A stretch of 64,000 nt of DNA from CAWFGW01 sp963815495 (GTDB lineage: Bacteria; Bacteroidota; Bacteroidia; Cytophagales; JAAEPT01), in the NCBI GenBank assembly GCA_963815495.1, contig CAWFGW010000029.1:1-64000 (forward strand), read 5' to 3'. The position numbers were made by a program, and so were the translations under genes. Every line of letters begins with the position of its first letter. The first letter of the stretch is position 1. The notes beneath the pieces are model-generated. The model was not told the DNA's origin. It made no database searches and saw only the letters and a program-made list of their open reading frames with translations. Below are positions 55,303-63,691 of the stretch, piece after piece.

Positions 55303-55875
55303 TTTCCTCCTTGAAGTCTCCATAATCCTAAGATATTCTTTCTCTTCTTCCCTAGAATTAAAAATAGATTTTTTTAGTGAACCACTTCCTCCAGTATAAT
55401 TAGGGGTGTAACTTTCCATACTTCCAGAGTTAAGGTGTCTAAAGTATTGGGGTATAGAATTTTCAAAACAATGACGATCATCATCATTGTTCATATCGAG
55501 TTTATTTTTGTCATAAATCAATTCTGCATTATTAGCTATAAACTCAAAATCTACTAGATAAGAATAACTCTTCTCCCCTTTTTTTGCGAATTTCTTTACT
55601 TTTAAAATCCCTTTCAATTTTAGTTTTTCTATAGCTGTTCTAACTGCATCTTTTCCCATACCCAATTCTTCCATGAACCTTTTGCGGTCATAATCAAAGT
55701 ATTTTCCGGCACCAAAAACCCTTTGAAGTACTATCATCTTTTCAAACATTAACCTTTCATATGCATTGATATCTTTTCGGTAGTAAGAAAACAAACTTAC
55801 ATTAACTGATACAACAGAAAAACCTCGTATGAAATAATCTCTATTGTGTAAACAATCTATTAGTCGCTTCATCAT
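55291..55875 (-). CDS. Winged-helix DNA-binding protein, replication-initiator-like
   Basis: 194 residues. Residues ~38-95 are a winged helix-turn-helix: YERLMFEKMIVLQRVFGAGKYFDYDRKRFMEELGMGKDAVRTAIEKLKLKGILKVKKF, in the style of phage replication protein O or plasmid-type initiators. The C-terminal ~80 residues are polar and probably disordered, ending in SRRKPAT. It may serve replication or regulation of the excised element; no catalytic motif is seen. The start is next to the HNH stop, and Met2 is an equally good start. Confidence 0.7.
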   Translation of the reverse strand: MMKRLIDCLHNRDYFIRGFSVVSVNVSLFSYYRKDINAYERLMFEKMIVLQRVFGAGKYFDYDRKRFMEELGMGKDAVRTAIEKLKLKGILKVKKFAKKGEKSYSYLVDFEFIANNAELIYDKNKLDMNNDDDRHCFENSIPQYFRHLNSGSMESYTPNYTGGSGSLKKSIFNSREEEKEYLRIMETSRRKPAT

Positions 55876-55876
55876 A

Positions 55877-56371
55877 TCACTTAGTATTTATAATATAATG
55901 AAAAGTGCCTGTACTAGTTATATCAAACTGATCCATAGTTTTTTTCCTTGATTTACAAAATTCATAAAACTGTCTCACCTCTTTATAATCATACTTTTTA
56001 GTATAAGAGGAGGCGATATTTGCACACTTTTTACGTTCTTTTGGACTTTTATCCATCATATTTTGAGAACGTGTGCCCAAAACAATGTTATCCCATGAAA
56101 AATCAGACTTATCTCCATTAAGATGACGTACCTCTAAGTCATCCAGATAAATCTTTTCATCATACTTTTGATAGGCTTGCAGCCTGTGTGCCGCAATAGA
56201 CTTCCCATAACCGTCTATGGTTATAGAAAAGTGAATGTACCCATCCCCCCTCGTTGAACCTATCTCCTTTTTTATAGGATTTAGTAGAATCCCATCCTTG
56301 GTACAGCGATAACCTTTCTCATAGGCTATTTTTTCTTTTTTTAACATATTATTTTTTTTGCTTCGATACAT
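55877..56371 (-). CDS. HNH endonuclease family protein
   Basis: 164 residues. The HNH motif is complete: AAHRLQAYQKY (His62), VRHLNGDKSD (His83, Asn85) and WDNIVLGTRSQNMMD (Asn95). The first ~50 residues are a variable beta-rich region, and the C-terminal ~60 form a helical DNA-binding tail. Such small phage-type HNH proteins cut DNA as homing endonucleases or assist packaging; the element-borne place suggests a homing or cargo role. ATG 56344 (MLKKEKIAYEKGYRC) is a possible shorter start. Confidence 0.83.
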   Translation of the reverse strand: MYRSKKNNMLKKEKIAYEKGYRCTKDGILLNPIKKEIGSTRGDGYIHFSITIDGYGKSIAAHRLQAYQKYDEKIYLDDLEVRHLNGDKSDFSWDNIVLGTRSQNMMDKSPKERKKCANIASSYTKKYDYKEVRQFYEFCKSRKKTMDQFDITSTGTFHYIINTK

Positions 56372-56543
56372 ACCTCGGTCAGTTGAAGCTTAACCTTACC
56401 CCGATATTAGTCGCAACATAAGTGGTCAAAGAGACTTTTATTTATAGGAGACTTAAATAATAATCAAGCAAAAACAAGACAAAAGGCATAAAAAAAAGAG
56501 ATTAAAGCATGTTTTTATAATTAAAAACACAAAAAAAAGTCTC
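56372..56543. other. Intergenic region of the island between minus-strand genes
   Basis: About 170 bases. GTCTCCTA (56532-56539) on the right and TAGGAGAC (56444-56451) on the left form an inverted pair 80 bases apart, possibly a regulator site or a large loop. No gene. Confidence 0.35.
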
Positions 56544-57461
56544 CTAATATAGGAGTAACATAGCTTGATCTAATGTTTTATATGTAACATTTTCCAATTT
56601 TAAAGCATTGAGTTTGGAAGATGCTTTTTTAAGTTGTTCAGGTAGATAGGACTGACCATCCCTATTTACAAATACTCGTGAAGGGGTTATCCAAGTCTTT
56701 TTAAAAGGACGTTCAATTATATTCTTTTCGTACAACTTACAGATAAAATAGGCTAAACTATTCAAACCTGTTTTCCTTGATGATCTTGGTAAACCTAACC
56801 ATACAATCTTTCGAAAAGACCCAATAGGTTTACTACTAAAAGCAGCCTCAAAATCTACTTTTGAAGTGTTTTTATCAATAATTTGTTCATCTATTAGATA
56901 CTTTCGTAATTTATCTAAATTGTACTGCGCATTAGAAATCAGTTCACTTTTATGAGTACCAGTGTCCTTTCTTGCAATAAAAAGTTTTGAATATTTCAAC
57001 GAGTTTAACGGTAAATCAATCTGGTCAAGTGATTGTAAAATATCAGTAATTTGTTCTTCGTAGATTTCTAACTCTTCTATTAATTTGACATACCCTATCT
57101 CAATGTAATATTGGGTTTCATTATCGTATTTTTTTAAAGAAAGTCCTGAAAAACCTACTTTATGAGGTGAAAGAGAATCTAAGTGCTTTTTAACCATGGA
57201 ATTTAAAGCTTGAGCAGCTTGAATCTCCTTTTTTATATCCTCTATTCTAAAAAATATTTCTTTACGAATGTTTTCAATTCTATCATTTGCCTCTTCTATT
57301 CCTTCATAACTTTGACGTGGGTCATTCTCAATCTTAAGTAAGTCATTAAGTCGTTCAAAGAGAGCATCAACAGTAAAACTAACTTTAGTTTTTGGGATTT
57401 TTGAAACCAATGAAACTTTTGATAGATCAAATAAATTATCCGATGCATTATCTTTTTTCAT
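56544..57461 (-). CDS. Unrecognised coiled-coil protein, island right end
   Basis: 305 residues, soluble. Residues ~30-110 are strongly helical and charged, with coiled-coil character (RIENIRKEIFFRIEDIKKEIQAAQALNSMVKKHLDSL); the C-terminal ~100 residues (IGSFRKIVWLGLPRSSRKTGLNSLAYFICKLYEK, FKKTWITPSRVFVNR) look like a conserved globular domain. I do not recognise the family. It is transcribed toward the HNH gene and lies 240 bases from the right att repeat, the place where replication or excision factors are often encoded. Confidence 0.65.
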   Translation of the reverse strand: MKKDNASDNLFDLSKVSLVSKIPKTKVSFTVDALFERLNDLLKIENDPRQSYEGIEEANDRIENIRKEIFFRIEDIKKEIQAAQALNSMVKKHLDSLSPHKVGFSGLSLKKYDNETQYYIEIGYVKLIEELEIYEEQITDILQSLDQIDLPLNSLKYSKLFIARKDTGTHKSELISNAQYNLDKLRKYLIDEQIIDKNTSKVDFEAAFSSKPIGSFRKIVWLGLPRSSRKTGLNSLAYFICKLYEKNIIERPFKKTWITPSRVFVNRDGQSYLPEQLKKASSKLNALKLENVTYKTLDQAMLLLY

Positions 57462-57698
57462 ATTACAAGATAAAAACTATTATATACGTGAGAAATTAAG
57501 AGTTTAAGAAGGTAAAAAAAATAACTTAAACTTTTTCAACAAGCTGTTATCAACATTAAACAAGTTTCCAATTATGAGTCAAAAACTACTAAAAGCAATA
57601 AAAAGGTTTCTTTTTAGGTTTACATAAAGAATTAGAAAAGGTTTAAAAACCGTAAATAATGCATTTAAACAATTTAAACTAGTGTTTTTACACGTATA
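57462..57698. other. Right-end non-coding stretch of the island
   Basis: About 240 A/T-rich bases before attR. AAAGGTTT-like or AGGTTTA-like short repeats occur near 57600-57650 and TTATCAACA (one mismatch from a DnaA box) near 57546. These would suit an excision or origin region; no gene is seen. Confidence 0.35.
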
Positions 57699-57773
57699 AG
57701 GGTCGCAGGTTTGAATCCTGCCGAGGTCACTTTAACCACTTTCTTTAACTAGAGAGTGGTTTTTTTTGTGTCT
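57699..57773 (+). repeat. Right attachment repeat (attR), tRNA-Arg 3' fragment and terminator
   Basis: AGGGTCGCAGGTTTGAATCC onward repeats the T arm and acceptor 3' strand of tRNA-Arg(TCG), followed by a copy of its terminator. No 5' tRNA half precedes it, so this is the displaced original 3' end and not a functional tRNA. Host genes resume directly after it. Confidence 0.88.
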
Positions 57774-57787
57774 ACATAATGCAATAT

Positions 57788-58450
57788 CTATTTTCTCTCA
57801 CTAAAATTTTTAAAATATAACAGGATTAAAAAATATAACACGATTAACCCTAAGACAAACCCTGCAACAACATCAGTAAACCAATGAGCACCTAAATAGA
57901 TTCTGGAGAAGGGTACACTGAAGATTAAGAATAAGCAAAAAACAATACTCCAATACCGCAGCGATTTCAAAATAGAATTATGTTTTAACATAAGAAAAGT
58001 CACAAAACCAAAAAATACAACATAAAAGGAAGTATGTCCGCTTGGGAAACTTTGATGTTTGCTTTCTACTAATATTTGTACTAAGTCTTCCGTAGGTCGA
58101 GGGCGATTGATTAATAGTTTAATAAAATAGTTAATAATGGAAACCAAAAATGTCAGGATAACAAAAAGACTTTCTTTTTTGTAGCTAAATATAAAAAATA
58201 GGATAGCGACACCGATTACAAGAAACACAGCTACCCAAGTAGACCCAAACCAACTAATCGATTTCATGAAGCCATCCAAAAGAGGATGATTATATTCTTG
58301 AATTTCTTCTGAAAATTCTAAATCAATAATTGAAGGAGGTATAAATGAGATTACAGCTGTAAGCAATAAAAAAACAACTACCAATAATAAAATCAAATAA
58401 TAAGCTATTTTTTTTTGTCTTAAAAACGTGAGGTAGTGTAACAGATCCAT
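57788..58450 (-). CDS. Membrane-bound PAP2 family phosphatase
   Basis: 220 residues with about six transmembrane segments. The three phosphatase signatures are complete: KLLINRPRP (111-119), PSGHTS (136-141) with the catalytic His, and SRIYLGAHWFTDV (182-194) with the nucleophile His. It dephosphorylates a lipid phosphate, such as undecaprenyl pyrophosphate or phosphatidylglycerol phosphate, at the inner membrane. Single gene just outside the island. Confidence 0.95.
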   Translation of the reverse strand: MDLLHYLTFLRQKKIAYYLILLLVVVFLLLTAVISFIPPSIIDLEFSEEIQEYNHPLLDGFMKSISWFGSTWVAVFLVIGVAILFFIFSYKKESLFVILTFLVSIINYFIKLLINRPRPTEDLVQILVESKHQSFPSGHTSFYVVFFGFVTFLMLKHNSILKSLRYWSIVFCLFLIFSVPFSRIYLGAHWFTDVVAGFVLGLIVLYFLILLYFKNFSERK

Positions 58451-58511
58451 CTAGTTAAGTTTAATAAACATTAAAAGTTAATGTAGATTTTGCTTTACAT
58501 CAACAAAAAAA

Positions 58512-58546
58512 AGATGCCCCAAAGTTCATTAAACTGTGGGGCATCT
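58512..58546 (-). terminator. Terminator of the small lipoprotein gene
   Basis: AGATGCCCCA (58512-58521) pairs with TGGGGCATCT (58537-58546), loop of 15 that also pairs in part. On the minus strand the stem is followed by TTTTTTGTTG. It lies 20 bases after the stop of the lipoprotein gene. Confidence 0.88.
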
Positions 58547-58566
58547 ATATTGTTTAAACGAATAAA

Positions 58567-58773
58567 TTAATTTGTTGCATCATCAATTTCGTCTTCCACT
58601 TCTTCAGCACCTTCTTCAATATTTTCACCAGCTTCTTCTAAGCCGTCTTCCATATCATCTCCAGCTTCTTCCATGGACTCTTCCATTTTTTCACCTGTCG
58701 TCTGTTCTTGACAACTAGTCATTGCGAAACTCATCATCAAGGCAAAACCTAAACTCATTATTATCTTTTTCAT
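58567..58773 (-). CDS. Small acidic lipoprotein
   Basis: 68 residues: signal peptide MKKIIMSLGFALMMSFAMTSC with a lipobox ending at Cys21, then a ~47-residue tail that is extremely acidic, with repeats of the type EEAGxxxEDGxEEAGENIEEGAEE. The mature part has hardly any basic residues and should be an extended or helical acidic arm on the cell envelope. No known family; similar small acidic lipoproteins occur in Bacteroidota. A role in ion binding is only a guess. Confidence 0.72.
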   Translation of the reverse strand: MKKIIMSLGFALMMSFAMTSCQEQTTGEKMEESMEEAGDDMEDGLEEAGENIEEGAEEVEDEIDDATN

Positions 58774-58897
58774 ATCTATTTCGATTTAAATTAATACTTA
58801 TTGCTAATGTAAAAAATATTGTAATATAAACATATGGTAACTTTATAGATTTAAAGAATTTTCTCAGCGAGCAGTCAATTTTATGTAGTTTTACATC

Positions 58898-60217
58898 ATG
58901 TCTACTTCCATAACTTCATCACTAATAGCATTAGGGGTTTCAGAACTAAATGAAATGCAAAAAGCTACAGCAAAAGCATTTATATCTGATAGCGATATTG
59001 TTTTATTATCCCCCACGGGATCTGGTAAAACTTTAGCTTTTTTGCTTCCAATTATTGAAATTCTCACAAATGATAAAGTAATCCAAGTTGTCATAATTGT
59101 ACCATCGCGTGAGTTAGCGCTTCAAATAGAACTCGTTTTTAAACAATTGCAAACAGGTTTTAAAGTTTCTTGTTGTTATGGCGGTCATGCTATTCAAACT
59201 GAAATCAACAATTTAACAGAAACCCCGTCCTTATTAATTGGAACACCTGGTAGATTAGATGATTTGTTAAAGAGAAATGTACTTGACTTATCACAAGCAA
59301 CAACCATCGTATTAGATGAATTTGACAAATCGTTAGAGTTAGGATTCAAAGAAGAAATGACCTTCATCATCAGGAAGTTAAAACGTTTAAAGAAACGTGT
59401 GTTGACTTCGGCTACCTCTTTGGATAAAATCCCAGAATTTGTTGGAATTCAGTCACCACAGTTTTTATCTTTTCTTTCATCAAAAGAAATTAATAGTAAT
59501 TTTGAACTGAAAAAAGTAGTGCTTAACAAAGATATTCATGACAAATTACACCCCTTACTACTCCTAATTAGTCAGCTCAGACGACAAGCCATTTTAGTCT
59601 TTTTTAATCATAGAGAGGCTGTAAATCGAGCAAGCGAATTTTTGTCTCAAAAGCAAGTAGTTCATGCTGTATTTCATGGAGATCTTAAACAAGATGAACG
59701 TGAAAAAACATTAGCAAAGTTCAGGAACGGCAGCACACACATTGTTTTAGCAACCGATTTAGCTGCACGCGGGCTAGACATACCAGAAATTGAAGCTGTA
59801 ATCCATTATCACCTTCCTACAACAATTGATGCCTTTATCCACAGAAACGGAAGAACTGCAAGAATGAATGCCACTGGAACTGCTTATTTACTTATACCAA
59901 AAGATGTAAAAATCCCCAAATTTATTCCAACAGACATAACTGAAATGCTGCTTCCTACTTCTTTGTCAGAAATTGAACCACCTATATGGGAAACACTTTA
60001 TATAAGCAAAGGAAAAAAAGATAAAATAAGCAAAGGTGACATAGCTGGTTTTTTGTTTCAAATAGGTAAACTGCAGAAAGAAGAGTTAGGATTGATTGAA
60101 ATAAAAGATTTTCATGCCTTTGCTGCAATAAAACGCGATAAAATCAAGACCTTGTTAAAAACGATTGAAAATCAAAAAATTAAGAATCAAAAACCAAAAT
60201 TTGAAATAGCACGATAA
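58898..60217 (+). CDS. DEAD-box-type RNA helicase with DEFD motif
   Basis: 439 residues with both RecA-like domains. Q motif region LNEMQKATAKAF, motif I SPTGSGKT (38-45), Ia PSRELALQ, Ib TPGRLDDL, motif II DEFD (140-143) where most relatives have DEAD, motif III SAT (171-173), motif V ATDLAARGLDI and motif VI HRNGRTARM in place of HRxGRTGR. The C-terminal ~70 residues include KKDKISKGDIAGFLFQIGKL, resembling the DbpA-type RNA-binding domain of ribosome-assembly helicases. It probably acts in rRNA assembly, an inference from that domain. Confidence 0.88.
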   Translation: MSTSITSSLIALGVSELNEMQKATAKAFISDSDIVLLSPTGSGKTLAFLLPIIEILTNDKVIQVVIIVPSRELALQIELVFKQLQTGFKVSCCYGGHAIQTEINNLTETPSLLIGTPGRLDDLLKRNVLDLSQATTIVLDEFDKSLELGFKEEMTFIIRKLKRLKKRVLTSATSLDKIPEFVGIQSPQFLSFLSSKEINSNFELKKVVLNKDIHDKLHPLLLLISQLRRQAILVFFNHREAVNRASEFLSQKQVVHAVFHGDLKQDEREKTLAKFRNGSTHIVLATDLAARGLDIPEIEAVIHYHLPTTIDAFIHRNGRTARMNATGTAYLLIPKDVKIPKFIPTDITEMLLPTSLSEIEPPIWETLYISKGKKDKISKGDIAGFLFQIGKLQKEELGLIEIKDFHAFAAIKRDKIKTLLKTIENQKIKNQKPKFEIAR

Positions 60218-60234
60218 CTTTTACTTAAATCCAC

Positions 60235-61266
60235 TTGGTAACGCTACGAAATATCACCACCCTTGTCTTTCTACTAATTGCAGTAGTGGTAACTCTTATT
60301 TATGGACAACATTTACTTATACCACTTGTTTTTGCTGTGCTTTTATGGGTATTAATGCGTGGTCTTAACGCTGTATTAGATAGGGTGCCCTTAATTAAAA
60401 ATAAATTCCCTTTGTGGTTAAAAACCATTATCACGTCTATAATTATATTGGGTTTCATTGCTATTAGCTCAAAAGTGCTCTCCTCTAGCATATTATCACT
60501 ATCTCAATCGTATAAAACCTATTATCCAAATTTCGAAAATATCACTAACATAATAGATAGTAAATTTAATATCGATATGATTAGCTATATAAAAGAATAT
60601 GCTTCTGATTTTGATTTTGGATTAATTCTTACCTTAATTTTTAACTCTATAACAGATATTGTTGGAAATACTTTTATAGTTCTCATTTACACCCTATTCA
60701 TTTTTCTTGAAGCAGCTAATTTTCAAGATAAATTGAGAACTGTATTTACTAGTCAGTCGAGCTATGTAAAAACAACTACTATTTTATCAAAAATTGAAGC
60801 TTCTGTCACTCACTACTTAGGCTTAAAAACTTTTGTGAGTATATTGACAGGAGTATTGAGTTATGCTGTACTATTTTTAATTGGCATTGACTCTCCGGCC
60901 TTTTGGGCGTTTTTAATATTTCTATTAAACTTCATCCCTACTGTGGGGTCTTTATTAGCAACATTATTTCCCGCTATATTTTGTATTTTTCAATTTGGCT
61001 CATTCATCCCAAGTATATACACACTTATATTTGTAGGGGCTATTCAAGTAATTGTCGGGAATATTTTAGAGCCTAAGTTGATGGGAAATTCACTCAATGT
61101 TAGCTCACTGATAGCTATTTTATCTCTTTCCTTTTGGGGAAGTGTTTGGGGTGTTCCTGGTATGATATTAAGTATTCCAATTACCGTAATTTTGATTATT
61201 ATTTGTTCACAGTTTAAAAAAACAAGACCTATTGCCATCATGCTCTCAGAAAAAGGAAAACTTTAA
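60235..61266 (+). CDS. AI-2E/PerM family membrane protein
   Basis: 343 residues from a TTG start at 60235, 18 bases after the previous stop, with about eight transmembrane helices. The order of an N-terminal hydrophobic pair, a soluble segment (~90-130), and the C-terminal helices with LGLKTFVSILTGVLSYAVLFLIGIDSPAFWAFLIFLLNFIPTVGSLLAT and NILEPKLMGNSLNVSSLIAILSLSFWGSVWGVPGMILSIPITVIL is the AI-2E/PerM family. Some members export autoinducer-2 or act in ion exchange; the substrate here is unknown. It converges on the next helicase gene with overlapping stops. Confidence 0.9.
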   Translation: MVTLRNITTLVFLLIAVVVTLIYGQHLLIPLVFAVLLWVLMRGLNAVLDRVPLIKNKFPLWLKTIITSIIILGFIAISSKVLSSSILSLSQSYKTYYPNFENITNIIDSKFNIDMISYIKEYASDFDFGLILTLIFNSITDIVGNTFIVLIYTLFIFLEAANFQDKLRTVFTSQSSYVKTTTILSKIEASVTHYLGLKTFVSILTGVLSYAVLFLIGIDSPAFWAFLIFLLNFIPTVGSLLATLFPAIFCIFQFGSFIPSIYTLIFVGAIQVIVGNILEPKLMGNSLNVSSLIAILSLSFWGSVWGVPGMILSIPITVILIIICSQFKKTRPIAIMLSEKGKL

Positions 61267-62405
61267 TAACCCTTTAAGTCAAAGTTCGATGAGTCAATAA
61301 GCTCTATAGACTTTCCAATCTTTTTCTGAATCACGTTAAAATGATGGTCATCTTCAGAGGTAATAATGGTGATAGCTTTTCCTTCAGCAGTGGCTCTCCC
61401 TGTTCGACCTATGCGGTGGATGTAATCAGTTGGTGAGCGAGGCAACTCATAATTAACAACATAAGGCAATTCTTTAATATCAATTCCACGCGAGGCCAAA
61501 TCAGTAGCAACCAACACATTTAATTTACCCGCTTTAAATTTGGTTAAGGCATCTGTTCTTGCTCCCTGACTTTTCTCACCATGTAGGGCCATGGCATCAA
61601 TTTTATTTTTCCGAAGTTTTTGTGTGAGATTATCTGCAGTACGTTTGGAAGAAACAAACACCAGCACTTGTTTCCACTTCTCATTTTTAATTAGATACCG
61701 AAGTAGCGGACCTTTGTTTTCTGTATTCGTTAAATAGGCAACTTGATCAATTAAATCAGGCGTAATAGTTTCTTGCTGAACTTCTATCTTAATAGGGGTA
61801 TTTAACAACTTATCAATTAATAGCGAAACATTTTCACCCGTAGTGGCGGAGAATAAGATACTCTGTCTTTTTTTAGGGAGTAAAGTGAAAACTTTATCAA
61901 CCTCCTCCTTAAAACCTAAACTCAAGACCTGATCTGCCTCATCCAACACTAACCACTCAACAGCGGATAGTTTAACTGCATTTTTAGAAATTAAATCAAG
62001 TAAACGCCCCGGGGTAGCAATTAATATTTCGGTACCAAATAGGCGTAGCATTTGCGGGTTAATGGAAACACCGCCATACACCGCCATGGCTTTCAGGTTT
62101 CTAGGTAAAAAAACACTTAATGATTTAAATACTTCTTCAACTTGAATGGCTAATTCTCGAGTCGGGACAATAATCAAAGTACGAATATGTCGTGTTTTGG
62201 AAACCTCTCTCTTCAACAACATCTCCAAAATAGGTAATGCAAAAGCTGCTGTCTTGCCTGAACCTGTAGGTGCTATTCCTAATAAATCATTTCCTTTTAA
62301 CAAGATAGGAATTGCTTTTTGTTGAATAGGAAATGGCTCCGTATACTTTGCTTTTTTTAAGGCGTCAGTTAAATAGGTAGACAAACCTAATGCTTCAAAA
62401 CTCAT
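61263..62405 (-). CDS. DEAD-box RNA helicase, RhlE-like
   Basis: 380 residues with complete motifs: Q motif PFPIQQKAIP (residue ~25-34), motif I APTGSGKT, Ia PTRELAIQ, TPGRLLD, motif II DEADQVLSLGF (DEAD 155-158), SAT in SATTGE, and motif VI YIHRIGRTGRAT. A short C-terminal tail (to 380) without a long basic extension, so it is a short RhlE-like form. It unwinds RNA duplexes in the cytoplasm, in ribosome assembly or RNA turnover. Its stop overlaps the AI-2E gene. Confidence 0.95.
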   Translation of the reverse strand: MSFEALGLSTYLTDALKKAKYTEPFPIQQKAIPILLKGNDLLGIAPTGSGKTAAFALPILEMLLKREVSKTRHIRTLIIVPTRELAIQVEEVFKSLSVFLPRNLKAMAVYGGVSINPQMLRLFGTEILIATPGRLLDLISKNAVKLSAVEWLVLDEADQVLSLGFKEEVDKVFTLLPKKRQSILFSATTGENVSLLIDKLLNTPIKIEVQQETITPDLIDQVAYLTNTENKGPLLRYLIKNEKWKQVLVFVSSKRTADNLTQKLRKNKIDAMALHGEKSQGARTDALTKFKAGKLNVLVATDLASRGIDIKELPYVVNYELPRSPTDYIHRIGRTGRATAEGKAITIITSEDDHHFNVIQKKIGKSIELIDSSNFDLKGY

Positions 62406-62631
62406 ATATCTTTCAATTGAATTACAAAGATACTTTATTTCCCCATCGAATTCGATTTGCTATTCTGAAATGACATTTTAAACTAGGAAATAGACTTTCG
62501 AATAAATACGGATAAAAACACTAAGTACTAACGCTGGCTAATTTTTACCGATTCTTTACGAAGATATTCAGCTAAACATAACCGTATAATTAAGTAAGAA
62601 ACAAAAATTAAAACCTTTAAATATAAAAGTC

Positions 62632-62916
62632 ATGAAAATACAAGCAATAATATTAACCGCAGTAATAAGTTTATTCACTCTTCAAGCTCAAGCTGTTGAA
62701 CGAAAAACTGGACCAAAAGTTAAAAACGTTAAATCTAGTGAGCGATTAGCAAACGTTGAAAAAATAACAATTGAAAAAGTTGAGCCAGTAAAAGGACCAG
62801 AAAGCAAAAACATAAAAGCAACAGAACGATTGGCAAATGTTGAAAAAACTACCTCTCAGAAAGTTGAAGTGTTAAAAGGTCCACAAGCTAAAAACTATAG
62901 ACCTTATAGAAAATAA
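62632..62916 (+). CDS. Small basic secreted repeat peptide, copy 1
   Basis: 94 residues: signal peptide MKIQAIILTAVISLFTLQAQA, then a very basic mature part with two and a half internal repeats of ~28 residues: GPKVKNVKSSERLANVEK, GPESKNIKATERLANVEK, GPQAKNYRPYRK. No lipobox or Cys. It has the same leader (CAAAAATTAAAACCTTTAAA) as the other copies, and a terminator follows the stop. No family recognised; secretion of a structural, DNA-binding or antimicrobial-like peptide are all possible. Confidence 0.8.
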   Translation: MKIQAIILTAVISLFTLQAQAVERKTGPKVKNVKSSERLANVEKITIEKVEPVKGPESKNIKATERLANVEKTTSQKVEVLKGPQAKNYRPYRK

Positions 62917-62936
62917 TAATCATAAGAGTTAATTGA

Positions 62937-62966
62937 AAAGGTAGGTGGAGACATCTACCTTTTTTT
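62937..62966 (+). terminator. Terminator of peptide copy 1
   Basis: AAAGGTAGGT (62937-62946) pairs with ATCTACCTTT (62953-62962) including one G-U pair, loop GGAGAC, followed by TTTT ATAA. Confidence 0.85.
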
Positions 62967-63161
62967 ATAACCCCTTATCTAATCTTTGATACCTCTCCTC
63001 CTCTATTTCTCTCTCATTCCTTTTTATACGAATAAATACGGATGATAATTATAAGTAATAACGCGGGTAATTTTTTACCGATTCTTTACGAAGATATTCA
63101 GCTAAACATAAACGTATAATTAAGTAAGAAACAAAAATTAAAACCTTTAAATATAAAAGTC

Positions 63162-63446
63162 ATGAAAATACAAGCAATAATATTAACCGCAGTAATAAGT
63201 TTATTCGCTCTTCAAGCTCAGGCTGTTGAACGAAAAACTGGACCAAAAGTTAAAAACGTTAAATCTAGTGAGCGATTAGCAAACGTTGAAAAAATAACAA
63301 TTAAAAAAGTTGAGCCAGTAAAAGGACCAGAAAGCAAAAACATAAAAGCAACAGAACGATTGGCAAATGTTGAAAAAACTACCTCTCAGAAAGTTGAAGT
63401 GTTAAAAGGTCCACAAGCTAAAAACTATAGACCTTATAGAAAATAA
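63162..63446 (+). CDS. Small basic secreted repeat peptide, copy 2
   Basis: 94 residues, differing from copy 1 at two positions: Thr17 is Ala (FALQ) and Glu48 is Lys (ITIKKVEP). The signal peptide, internal repeats, leader and terminator are the same as in copy 1. The two differences are both single-base changes, which shows that the copies have begun to diverge while frame and repeats are kept. Confidence 0.82.
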   Translation: MKIQAIILTAVISLFALQAQAVERKTGPKVKNVKSSERLANVEKITIKKVEPVKGPESKNIKATERLANVEKTTSQKVEVLKGPQAKNYRPYRK

Positions 63447-63466
63447 TAATCATAAGAGTTAATTGA

Positions 63467-63496
63467 AAAGGTAGGTGGAGACATCTACCTTTTTTT
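63467..63496 (+). terminator. Terminator of peptide copy 2
   Basis: Same stem-loop as after copy 1, at exactly 530 bases distance (arms 63467-63476 and 63483-63492), followed by a T tract. Confidence 0.85.
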
Positions 63497-63691
63497 ATAA
63501 CCCCTTATCTAATCTTTGATACCTCTCCTCCTCTATTTCTCTCTCATTCCTTTTTATACGAATAAATACGGATGATAATTATAAGTAATAACGCGGGTAA
63601 TTTTTTACCGATTCTTTACGAAGATATTCAGCTAAACATAAACGTATAATTAAGTAAGAAACAAAAATTAAAACCTTTAAATATAAAAGTC

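Larger units (their letters stand above)
48453..57773. mobile_element. Integrative genomic island in tRNA-Arg
   Basis: A ~9.2-kb element bounded by a ~74-base direct repeat that covers the tRNA 3' half and its terminator. The tyrosine integrase is 134 bases downstream of the tRNA, as in most tRNA-targeted islands. Contents in order: integrase, XRE regulator, two secreted small proteins, three tiny genes, a MORN-repeat secreted protein, a winged-helix protein, an HNH endonuclease and a 305-residue unrecognised protein. No relaxase, T4SS, capsid or portal gene is recognised, so it is non-conjugative by itself, perhaps mobilisable or a satellite. The intact tRNA is retained at the left end. Confidence 0.88.

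Noticed and set aside
48618..57461. Defence island or toxin-antitoxin system inside the element
   Set aside because: No restriction, Cas, CBASS, retron or toxin family motif was recognised; the MORN 'antitoxin' label alone is not evidence.
57699..57773. Second tRNA-Arg gene
   Set aside because: Only the T arm and acceptor 3' strand are present; the sequence before it does not form a D or anticodon arm, so it is an att repeat.
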